Shown: piece after piece, positions 44,905-53,300 of the stretch
Layout: each line of letters begins with the position of its first letter
How positions within the stretch are numbered: the first letter of the stretch is position 1
Source of the DNA: Marinospirillum sp031581385
GTDB taxonomy: Bacteria; Pseudomonadota; Gammaproteobacteria; Pseudomonadales; Halomonadaceae
NCBI RefSeq assembly: GCF_044810985.1
Contig: NZ_CP085242.1
Coordinates: 1,426,001-1,490,000, forward strand
Direction: 5' to 3'
Length of the DNA stretch: 64,000 nucleotides
Notes under the pieces: model-generated
Told to the model about the DNA's origin: nothing
What the model saw: the letters and a program-made list of their open reading frames with translations, nothing else
The model's database searches: none
Program-made: the position numbers and the translations under genes

Positions 44905-45258
44905 TGGGTTGCTCCTGAAAGCTGTGTAGAAAGTCGAAAACAAAGGGAGTGGCAGGTGATGCCGGTTTAGTAATCCAGCAGCCCCAGGGCGCAGATGTGC
45001 GCTAGGTATTCGGGGTCTTACGCTGGGCTTACAAGGTGCAGGCTGTGAGCCTGACCTAATGAGGCGTCCATGCTTCAACAAGTTAGAAGGATGTTTAATC
45101 CTAAGGTGTGGGTAATCGCAGGTGGGGAATTTCGCGCTTGTTTCGTTTTTCCCCAGGGCAGTCTTCTGGCGTACCATTTTCGCTCCTGGAGCGATTTTGG
45201 TATATTCCGCCACTTCGCGCTTGTCCAATTTCGGCCCTGTTCCGTTTTTGGACAGCCT
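44905..45258. other. Non-coding upstream region of the island operon
   Basis: This 354-bp stretch between the 78-residue gene and the left end of IS21-B has no supported gene on either strand. It holds several GCGAAA/TTTCGC motifs and the 31-bp palindrome described separately. It is probably the promoter/operator region of the minus-strand operon. Its right border is where IS21-B begins; the sequence left of that point bears no resemblance to CRISPR repeats. Confidence 0.5.
45172..45202. promoter_or_regulatory. Operator-like palindrome
   Basis: A 31-bp near-perfect palindrome: arms TACCA and TGGTA enclose CGCTCC-T-GGAGCG, separated by four-base A/T tracts. On the minus strand a TTGGAC-like hexamer and TATACC lie close by. 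This looks like a repressor operator for the island operon, but no regulator gene was matched to it. Confidence 0.45.
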
Positions 45259-45376
45259 TGTTAATGGCCAACTAAACTGACCCGCTTCTGGCCATTAATT
45301 TTGACCCACCCCCAAGGTGGCTTTGGCCACCAAAACCAGTACCTTCCCTCAACGATGATGATTAAGGGGAAGGGTT

Positions 45377-46909
45377 TTGAAGGAGTGGGTTGTGATTCAT
45401 AAAATCAAAGCACTACACGACAACGGCCAGGGTCTTTCCGTCCGAGCCATCAGTAAGCAGTTGTCCATCTCTCGCAATACCGTTCGCAAGTATCTGCGTC
45501 TATCGGAAGAAGCCATTCAAGGTCAGCAATCAGACCCCAGTCGCAGCAAAAAGCTGGATGATTACCGCAGTTATCTGGTGTACCTACTGGGTGAGTTCCC
45601 CAAGCTGAGTGCGGTGAAGGTTGCTCGTAAGCTGCGTACTAAATATGGCTCCATCCCTGCATCTGATCGAAGTTTGCGCCGTTATATTCAACAGCTGCGC
45701 CAGGAAGTGGCTGTAGCTCAGGTTCGCTACTTTGAACCCATTATTGATGATGTGGCCGGTGTTCAATGTCAGGTTGATCCCGGCGAGCTGCGAGGCGTTC
45801 GGGTCGGTGATCAGGAGGTCACCCTTCACTTTGTTGTCTTCGTGCTCTCTTTCTCGCGTCTGATGTATGTGGGCCTGAGCTTCCAGCCCCTTGATACCCA
45901 GGCCTTTATTCAACTGCATGATGAAGCCTTCCGGTATTTTGGCGGCATCACCGAAGAGTGTGTTTATGACCAGACCAAGCTGGTGGTGATCAAGGAGCAA
46001 TACCGGGAAATCGAGGCCAACCAGCGCTTTTACCAGTATGCCACCACCGCAGGCTTTAGAATCCATGCCTGTGAAGGCTATGACCCCCAGAGCAAGGGCA
46101 AGGTGGAAGCTGGGGTCAAATACGTCAAGCAGGACTGCTTTTATGGCGAACACTTCACCTGTCAACAAGCCGTGAGAGACCATCTGCAAAACTGGCTGGA
46201 TGAAGTGGCCAACCGTCGTGAGCATGGCACCACCGGCCAGATCCCCCACACCGTTTTTATGGCCGAAGAACGAACTCAGCTGAAGCCTTACCTGGCCCCC
46301 AGCAGTCTTCGTCAGCCTTCGGCGATTGAAACTCGTCGTGCGGATAAAACCGGTCTGATCAGCTACCAAGCCAATAAATACTCCGTGCCTCTGGCCTGGC
46401 AGCAATCTCAGGTCGGTGTAATGCAGCAGGAAGGCCGTCTGGTCATTACCGACCTAAACACTGGTGAGACCCTGGCCGAACATACCCTGTGCCTGGAAAA
46501 GGGGCGCATCATCAAGAACAACAACCACTACCGGGACAGGGAAGCTCGGGTGGCGCAGCTGGAGACCGAAATCAGTCAAATGCTGGGAAAGGCTCTGGGT
46601 CAGACACTCTGCCAGCAGATCAGGCGCTCAGAGCCTAGAGTCGTCAAGGATCAGCTGGTTGCCCTGAAATCCATCCTGGCTCACCTGGAGCCGGAAGATC
46701 GAAAGCTGCTTGTGCAGCTGGCCGAGCGGCCCGGCATTACCGCTGGCAAGATCAAACGCTACCTGGAGGCGGAACGTCAGGCGCGGAGCAAAGGGCGTTA
46801 TCCAGATCACGGTCTGCCAGAGGCTACTTCGGCCAACCATGTAGACCTCTCGGCTTACCAGCGACTTGGCCAGTCCAGTGGCCAGGAGGTGACCCATGGG
46901 GCAGCTTGA
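45377..46909 (+). CDS. istA: IS21-family transposase IstA (IS21-B)
   Basis: A 510-residue IstA unlike that of IS21-A: helix-turn-helix GLSVRAISKQLSISRNTVRK, DDE core with QVDPGELRGVRVG, VYDQTKLVVIK and KGKVEAGVKYVK. The TTG at 45377 keeps the family N-terminus; a GTG at 45392 with AAGGAG upstream is an alternative start. It overlaps istB by 14 bp. Confidence 0.88.
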   Translation: MKEWVVIHKIKALHDNGQGLSVRAISKQLSISRNTVRKYLRLSEEAIQGQQSDPSRSKKLDDYRSYLVYLLGEFPKLSAVKVARKLRTKYGSIPASDRSLRRYIQQLRQEVAVAQVRYFEPIIDDVAGVQCQVDPGELRGVRVGDQEVTLHFVVFVLSFSRLMYVGLSFQPLDTQAFIQLHDEAFRYFGGITEECVYDQTKLVVIKEQYREIEANQRFYQYATTAGFRIHACEGYDPQSKGKVEAGVKYVKQDCFYGEHFTCQQAVRDHLQNWLDEVANRREHGTTGQIPHTVFMAEERTQLKPYLAPSSLRQPSAIETRRADKTGLISYQANKYSVPLAWQQSQVGVMQQEGRLVITDLNTGETLAEHTLCLEKGRIIKNNNHYRDREARVAQLETEISQMLGKALGQTLCQQIRRSEPRVVKDQLVALKSILAHLEPEDRKLLVQLAERPGITAGKIKRYLEAERQARSKGRYPDHGLPEATSANHVDLSAYQRLGQSSGQEVTHGAA

Positions 46910-47491
46910 ACAAACCCGCGCCCGCTGCAAAAGCCTGAGGCTGACCTGGATGGCTCAACAGCTCCCTCAGCTGCTCGGTGAAGCTGAAAGTAATGACTGG
47001 TCTTATCTACAGTGTATCGACCACCTGATGGGCTATGAGCTGAAAGAACGCGATCAAAAACGCATCCAGCGTCACTTCAAACAAGCTCACTTCCCGATGG
47101 AAAAGCGCCTGGATGACTTCGACTATCGTCACCAGACCACCATCAATAAACGCCAGATCAGTGCGCTGCTGGACTTCAACTTCCTGGATCAGCGCCAGAA
47201 CCTGGTGTTCATCGGGCCACCGGGAGTGGGCAAAACCCACCTGGCCATTGGCCTGGGCTACAAAGCCATCGAAGCCGGTTACAAGGTGCTGTTCAAAACG
47301 GCCATGACCCTGGTGGAAGAGCTGGAACTGGCTGAAAAACGCGGTGAACTGAAAAAGCGGATCAGCCTGCTGGCCAAAAACGACCTGCTGATCATTGATG
47401 AGCTGGGATACCTGCCCATGAGCCGCCAGTCCCGCTATAACCTCTTCCAACTGGTCAACAGCCTGTATGAGTACCGCTCCATCATCCTGAC
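46896..47491 (+). pseudogene. istB: istB of IS21-B, 5' part
   Basis: The first 198 codons of an AAA+ IstB (Walker A GPPGVGKTHLAIGLGYK, Walker B DLLIIDELGYLPMSRQSRYN), broken after LYEYRSIILT by IS21-A copy 2. Joined to 50098-50242 it gives an exact 741-bp frame (246 residues), so the break is a clean, recent insertion. Confidence 0.9.
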
Positions 47492-47594
47492 TGCGTAAAC
47501 CGCTGAAGGTTGCCACCCATTCCATTTCAAAGCTGCCACCCGGACCGCGGCAAAGCTGCCACCCCAGGTGATGCTCAATGCGGGGTTTTCATTG

Positions 47595-48350
47595 TTATTC
47601 CGAAGGTGGGTTTTCAGTCAACTTTTTTCGCTTTTTTCTCATTGATTCCCCTCTTAAATTGATCTTGTAGGCGTTGTGTACCAGTCGATCCAGGATCGCA
47701 TCAGCCAGGGTGGCATCACCGATGACACCGTGCCATTCCTCAACGGGCAGCTGGCTTGTGGCGATAGTTGAACGTCGGCCTTGTCGATCCTCCATGACTT
47801 CCAACAGGTCCCGACGGTTTTCTGCGGTCATCTTCATGAGTCCCCAGTCGTCCAGAAGCAGCACATCAACCTTGGCCAGGTTGGCGAGCAGGCGGGGGTA
47901 TTGACCATCACCCTTGGCTACGGATAGCTCGTGGAACAATCGGTTCAGGCGAACATACTGGGCGGTGTAGCCTTCTCGACAGGCTTTGTGTGCCAGAGCG
48001 CAAGCCAGCCAGGTTTTGCCCACACCGGTTGGCCCTGTGATCAGTAGATTCAGGTGCTCCTTGATCCACTGACAGCTCCCCAGGGATTGAATGAGTCCCT
48101 GGTCCAGCCCCCGCGGACTGCGATAGTCAATGTCCTCAAGGCTGGCCGTGTGCCGGAGTTTGGCTCGCCTTAATCGACTGCTCATGCGCCGGTTTTCTCG
48201 CTCGGTCATCTCTCGATCCACCAGTAGGCCCAGTCGCTCTTCAAAGCTCATTTGTTCGCTTTCAGGTGTGAGGGACAGGTCGGTTAGAGCCGCTGCCATG
48301 CCATTGAGTTTGAGGGCGTGGAGTTTGTCCAGAGTGGGGTGTTTTAACAT
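47595..48350 (-). CDS. istB: IS21-family helper ATPase IstB (IS21-A copy 2)
   Basis: 251 residues, the same protein as the copy at 43629-44384, with an intact Walker A (TGPTGVGKTWLACALAHK). Its presence with an intact istA means copy 2 should be able to transpose. Confidence 0.93.
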   Translation of the reverse strand: MLKHPTLDKLHALKLNGMAAALTDLSLTPESEQMSFEERLGLLVDREMTERENRRMSSRLRRAKLRHTASLEDIDYRSPRGLDQGLIQSLGSCQWIKEHLNLLITGPTGVGKTWLACALAHKACREGYTAQYVRLNRLFHELSVAKGDGQYPRLLANLAKVDVLLLDDWGLMKMTAENRRDLLEVMEDRQGRRSTIATSQLPVEEWHGVIGDATLADAILDRLVHNAYKINLRGESMRKKRKKLTENPPSE

Positions 48351-48362
48351 GATGAAGATCCT

Positions 48363-49904
48363 TTAATGGTAGTAGGCAGGGCCACGAATATTGTCGTGCT
48401 GATCCGGTAGGGAGAGCTCTTCCTGGATGTCCAGCGGTTGCTCATCCAGCCGGTGCTTGAGGATGGATTCGATGCTTTTGTAGCGGTAGCTACCCAGCAT
48501 CAGGGCTCTTTGGCAGGCTGACTCCAGCCGTTTCTCACTGTAGGCCTTGCCCAGCCTCAGGATCCCCAGACAGGCTCGGTAAGCTTGTTGAGGGTGCTTG
48601 CGATGCGCAAGCGCCTTGATAATCATCTGCTCGGTTGCCGGGCCCGTTTTCGCAGCCCATTTCACCAGTCGCTCGGGGGTCCATTCACCGGCCTGGCGGT
48701 GGGCTTCAGGCATGTGTGCGGTCACCGTGGTATGACGACCCTTATGGGCACTGCGCTGATGGCTGGCAACGCGCTGGCCTCGATAAAAGACCTCAAGGGT
48801 GTATTCAGTGACTCTCAGCTCCACCTCCTTTTTTACCAGGCTGCAAGGAACCGAGTAATAGTGCCCCTCAAAGGCTACGTGGTAGTCCATGTGGACTCGT
48901 GCCTTCTTCCACTGGGCATAGGTGTAGGGTTCCGCAGGCAGGGGCTGTAGAGCCGGACGATCGATGGTTTCAAAGTGCTCCTGGCGATTGCCAGGCAGTT
49001 TGCGGAAGGGGCGCTGATTCAGCAGGGTGAGCAGTTCGCGGATGGAAGCGTTTAACTGACCCAGAGAGAAGTGTTGTCGGTGTCGCAGGGCCGCCAGGAT
49101 CCAGCGTTCAACGATCAGCACACCGCCTTCAGCTTTGGCCTTGTCGCGGGGTTTACGAACCCGTGCAGGCACAACCGAGACCCCATAATGGGAGACCATG
49201 TCCTGGTAGGTTGGGTTCAGATCGGGTTCATACCGGTGAGCCTTGGTGACACCGGATTTCAGATTGTCTGGAACCACGAGCTCAGGCACACCACCCAGGA
49301 ACTCAAAGGCACGAATGTGAGAGTGGATCCAGTCTGGCAGCTTCTGCGACCAGGTGGCTTCAGCAAAGGTGTAATTGGATGCCCCCATGACCGCAACAAA
49401 AATCTGAGCTTCACGGATCTCGCCTGTGTTGGGATCAATGACGGGGGCTGTCTGACCTGCATAATCCACAAAGAGCTTTTCACCGGCTCGGTGATTCTGA
49501 CGCATCACCAGATCCAACTTGCCTTGCCAGCTCCGATAGTGATCACAGAACCAGCTGTATTGATAACCCTCAGGATTGGCCGCACGGTACTCCTGCCACA
49601 GCAGGAAGAGGGTGGTTTTAGGGAATTTAAGCTCCTGATGGATCTGCTGCCAATCAGGTAGGCCTCTGGCCTGAGCAGGCAAGTCAGGCGCTGGAGGAAA
49701 CAGCTTCTGCTCCAACCTGGACTCATCCATCTCAGCGGGCAAGGGCCAGTTCAGACCCGCTTCTGAAAAACGTCGCAGATACTCGCTCACAGTCGGGCGA
49801 CTGATACCACAGGTTGCAGCAACCTGCCGGTTACTGAGCCCCCTGTCCCATTTGAGACGCAGGACTTCTTTAATCTTACGCATGGATAACCTCTTGGCTG
49901 GCAT
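48363..49904 (-). CDS. istA: IS21-family transposase IstA (IS21-A copy 2)
   Basis: 513 residues, the same protein as the copy at 42075-43616, with intact helix-turn-helix and DDE core. The lack of divergence between copies points to recent transposition. Confidence 0.93.
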   Translation of the reverse strand: MPAKRLSMRKIKEVLRLKWDRGLSNRQVAATCGISRPTVSEYLRRFSEAGLNWPLPAEMDESRLEQKLFPPAPDLPAQARGLPDWQQIHQELKFPKTTLFLLWQEYRAANPEGYQYSWFCDHYRSWQGKLDLVMRQNHRAGEKLFVDYAGQTAPVIDPNTGEIREAQIFVAVMGASNYTFAEATWSQKLPDWIHSHIRAFEFLGGVPELVVPDNLKSGVTKAHRYEPDLNPTYQDMVSHYGVSVVPARVRKPRDKAKAEGGVLIVERWILAALRHRQHFSLGQLNASIRELLTLLNQRPFRKLPGNRQEHFETIDRPALQPLPAEPYTYAQWKKARVHMDYHVAFEGHYYSVPCSLVKKEVELRVTEYTLEVFYRGQRVASHQRSAHKGRHTTVTAHMPEAHRQAGEWTPERLVKWAAKTGPATEQMIIKALAHRKHPQQAYRACLGILRLGKAYSEKRLESACQRALMLGSYRYKSIESILKHRLDEQPLDIQEELSLPDQHDNIRGPAYYH

Positions 49905-50097
49905 CTGCTCATCTCCGAATGAAATGAAGTCAGATTACCGGTTAGTTATCCCGCAGGGAGCATCAAAAAAGGGAGATTCAGGCTCACTGCTCAGGTGGCA
50001 GCTTTGCCGTGGAATCAGTGGCAGGCTTCGCGTGGAATGGGTGGCAGCTTTCGTCTGGAATCAGTGGCAGGCTTGGTCTGGAATACGCAATCCTGAC

Positions 50098-50242
50098 CAC
50101 CAACAAGGACTTCACCGACTGGGGAGAGTTCTTCCATAACGACAATGTGGCCATACCCATCGTAGACCGGATTATCCATCACTCACACATCTTCATGCTG
50201 GGAGGAGAAAGCTATCGACTGAAAGAAAAGTTAACCAACTAA
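50098..50242 (+). pseudogene. istB: istB of IS21-B, 3' part
   Basis: The last ~48 codons of IS21-B istB (TNKDFTDWGEFFHNDNVAIP ... HHSHIFMLGGESYRLKEK), the usual C-terminus of IstB proteins. It is separated from the 5' part by IS21-A copy 2. An open frame enters it from the IS end, but that fusion is an accident of insertion. Confidence 0.85.
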
Positions 50243-50301
50243 CGCACCAGGTGGGTCAATTTTATTGGCCAAAGGTGGGTCAAAATAAATGGCCATTGAC
50301 A

Positions 50302-53300
50302 CGGGGAACAGCAGGTTTTCAATCTGCCATTCCCAGCAGGCTGCGGTTTAGCCCCGCGGGTGCGGGGAACAGGATAGTGTGGTGTATAGCTTTGAAGATA
50401 CGCTCGGTTTAGCCCCGCGGGTGCGGGGAACAGTGAGCTGATAGCCGATGAAGTTATTGAGTGCGGGGTTTAGCCCCGCGGGTGCGGGGAACAGGCCAAT
50501 TCAGTGGCGGAAGGTGGGCTGAATCACGGTTTAGCCCCGCGGGTGCGGGGAACAGTTGAAACCATCCTGGCTGAAAGAAAAGCCAAGCGGTTTAGCCCCG
50601 CGGGTGCGGGGAACAGATCACTGAAGCCACCTATGCCGATCTGGAACGCGGTTTAGCCCCGCGGGTGCGGGGAACAGTGCATCAGCTGCCAGGACTACAC
50701 CCACCAAGGCGGTTTAGCCCCGCGGGTGCGGGGAACAGTGTTCCACTCATACCGCGCCTGACCCATTGCGCGGTTTAGCCCCGCGGGTGCGGGGAACAGT
50801 CATTGGCGGGCTTTTTTCGTTTGTGTGGTAACGGTTTAGCCCCGCGGGTGCGGGGAACAGCTCGGGTATTGTTTGGCGATGAAGATCTGGCGCGGTTTAG
50901 CCCCGCGGGTGCGGGGAACAGTCTGGCAATCTGGCTGACTGACCAGTTAAACGCGGTTTAGCCCCGCGGGTGCGGGGAACAGCCTTTTTAGGCTACCGTT
51001 TGTTGATGGCCCTGGTTTAGCCCCGCGGGTGCGGGGAACAGTTTCACTTTCGCCATCAGGCTTTTCAGATCGTCGGTTTAGCCCCGCGGGTGCGGGGAAC
51101 AGCAGATTAACGAAAAATCCCAGCTCATTAAAGACGGTTTAGCCCCGCGGGTGCGGGGAACAGACCCCAGTCTCTACCCGTTGACCGGCGCATATCGGTT
51201 TAGCCCCGCGGGTGCGGGGAACAGCGACAAAAAAAGGCCAGGATGAAATCCGAAGCCGGTTTAGCCCCGCGGGTGCGGGGAACAGGCCATTTCGTGATGT
51301 GGAAACCATGGCGACAGCGGTTTAGCCCCGCGGGTGCGGGGAACAGAGCCGTTTTCATCTTCGTAGTATTCTGGCATGAGGTTTAGCCCCGCGGGTGCGG
51401 GGAACAGCATTGCGATTGCAAACTGCGGCCCTGCCCGACCGGTTTAGCCCCGCGGGTGCGGGGAACAGGTGGGCACTACAAGAAAATCAGCAAATACCAC
51501 CGGTTTAGCCCCGCGGGTGCGGGGAACAGGCCAGGGGGAATGTTAATGACGATGTTCTGGGCGGTTTAGCCCCGCGGGTGCGGGGAACAGGCCATCACGC
51601 GCCATAACACCGAGCTCAGCGGCGGTTTAGCCCCGCAGGTGCGGGGAACAGGTCAAGCTCTTGCTTCCGCGCTGGATGCTGTGCGGTTTAGCCCCGCAGG
51701 TGCGGGGAACAGCGGACCATGAGTTCATGCCGCCGTATTTCCGGCGGTTTAGCCCCGCAGGTGCGGGGAACAGGCAGATTTTCCGGGCTGGGGAAGGCCT
51801 GCATCCGGTTTAGCCCCGCAGGTGCGGGGAACAGGCGGCTTGAGTGCAGACGCACCGACCAGCCGCGCGGTTTAGCCCCGCAGGTGCGGGGAACAGTACC
51901 ACCGAGTTACCACCTATTTTTTTCTGACCGGTTTAGCCCCGCAGGTGCGGGGAACAGGTTCGCGCCATCGTCCATTCGTCCCTGTCACCCGGTTTAGCCC
52001 CGCAGGTGCGGGGAACAGACTACCGCCACCCTGCATGAACACCGGGGGCACGGTTTAGCCCCGCAGGTGCGGGGAACAGACAGCAGAGACTAAAACCCAA
52101 GGCGAAAACGCCGGTTTAGCCCCGCAGGTGCGGGGAACAGTTGACTGACCAGGTTGGGTCATACACAACAACCGGTTTAGCCCCGCAGGTGCGGGGAACA
52201 GCGACAATCAGCCGGACTACAGCAAGCCTGTTTCGGTTTAGCCCCGCAGGTGCGGGGAACAGGCGGCCTGTCCCGTCATGGCCTCACGCCCTCACGGTTT
52301 AGCCCCGCAGGTGCGGGGAACAGGGTTGATATTTGCATCTGCCAAGAGTCCGGCGCGGTTTAGCCCCGCAGGTGCGGGGAACAGCGTTGTTGATGATGTC
52401 GTGTCGAGACTCAAGCCGGTTTAGCCCGGCAGGTGCGGGGAACAGGCCGCCTATATCGCTAATGTAGTCGGCCTCTCCGGTTTAGCCCCGCAGGTGCGGG
52501 GAACAGGAGTCGCTGTTTAAGATTCATTGCCAGTCTCCCGGTTTAGCCCCGCAGGTGCGGGGAACAGTAAAGTTGGCGAGGCCACTGATCCTGAGAACCC
52601 GGTTTAGCCCCGCAGGTGCGGGGAACAGTGTTCAGCTCAATCCAAGACGCACAAACTACACGGTTTAGCCCCGCAGGTGCGGGGAACAGTATCGTGTCAA
52701 ACCACCCATCCATGCGCTGACCGGTTTAGCCCCGCAGGTGCGGGGAACAGGCACCCTGGCCACCCTGGTTGATGAGGTCGGACGGTTTAGCCCCGCAGGT
52801 GCGGGGAACAGTTGCTAAATCTCGCGGAGGTGCCCAGTAATGGCGGTTTAGCCCCGCAGGTGCGGGGAACAGTCAGCCAGCCTGAGCACGCCGAAGGTTA
52901 AAGGCGGTTTAGCCCCGCAGGTGCGGGGAACAGCTCTCTTTGGCACATCGTAGACGATACGGCATCGGTTTAGCCCCGCAGGTGCGGGGAACAGGGCATC
53001 CCCGCCGAGCGCATCCTGTGGTCAAACGGTTTAGCCCCGCAGGTGCGGGGAACAGACCGGCTGCGACCAGCCAGAAATTTCTTTTTCCGGTTTAGCCCCG
53101 CAGGTGCGGGGAACAGTTGCGCCCGGTTGCGCTGGACGTTAAAGCGCTCGGTTTAGCCCCGCAGGTGCGGGGAACAGGCTGTAATCCCAACCTATTTCAG
53201 GATGCAAATCGGTTTAGCCCCGCAGGTGCGGGGAACAGACCCGCTTCTTGCCGTCATACTCAAGGGGCAGCGGTTTAGCCCCGCAGGTGCGGGGAACAGG

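Larger units (their letters stand above)
47492..50089 (-). mobile_element. IS21-family element IS21-A, copy 2 (inverted, nested in IS21-B)
   Basis: 2,598 bp, the same length as copy 1, in opposite orientation and with the same encoded proteins. Flanked by the 8-bp direct repeat ATCCTGAC (47484-47491 and 50090-50097). The two copies are 3,004 bp apart as inverted repeats, so the segment between them could invert by recombination, and assemblies of this region may be ambiguous. Confidence 0.93.
45259..50301 (+). mobile_element. IS21-family element IS21-B, interrupted by IS21-A copy 2
   Basis: The terminal repeats TGTTAATGGCCA (45259) and, at the right end, the reverse complement of TGGCCATTGACA (50301), with internal GGTGGGTCAA-type repeats, define an element of 2,437 bp once the 2,598-bp nested IS21-A and its 8-bp duplication are subtracted. 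It codes for istA and a broken istB. The right end abuts the last 10 bp of a CRISPR repeat. The left flank shows neither a matching duplication nor CRISPR sequence, so adjacent DNA was lost or rearranged. Confidence 0.87.

Noticed and set aside
44905..45228. N-terminal extension of the 78-residue island protein to 186 codons
   Set aside because: The extension has no ribosome site, runs through the palindromic regulatory region and reads like non-coding sequence. The ATG at 44904 has a strong AAGGAG-type site.
50009..50242. A 77-codon frame crossing from IS21-A copy 2 into IS21-B
   Set aside because: It is an accidental fusion of IS terminal-repeat sequence with the 3' part of istB; only the istB part is a gene remnant.
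45251..50309. A target-site duplication flanking IS21-B
   Set aside because: The eight bases on the left (GACAGCCT) and right (CGGGGAAC) do not match, and neither do shorter combinations. No duplication is claimed.
51719..51997. A 92-codon open frame inside the CRISPR array on the plus strand
   Set aside because: It consists of translated repeats (recurring RGLAPQVRG-type blocks) joined by spacers. It has no coding basis.
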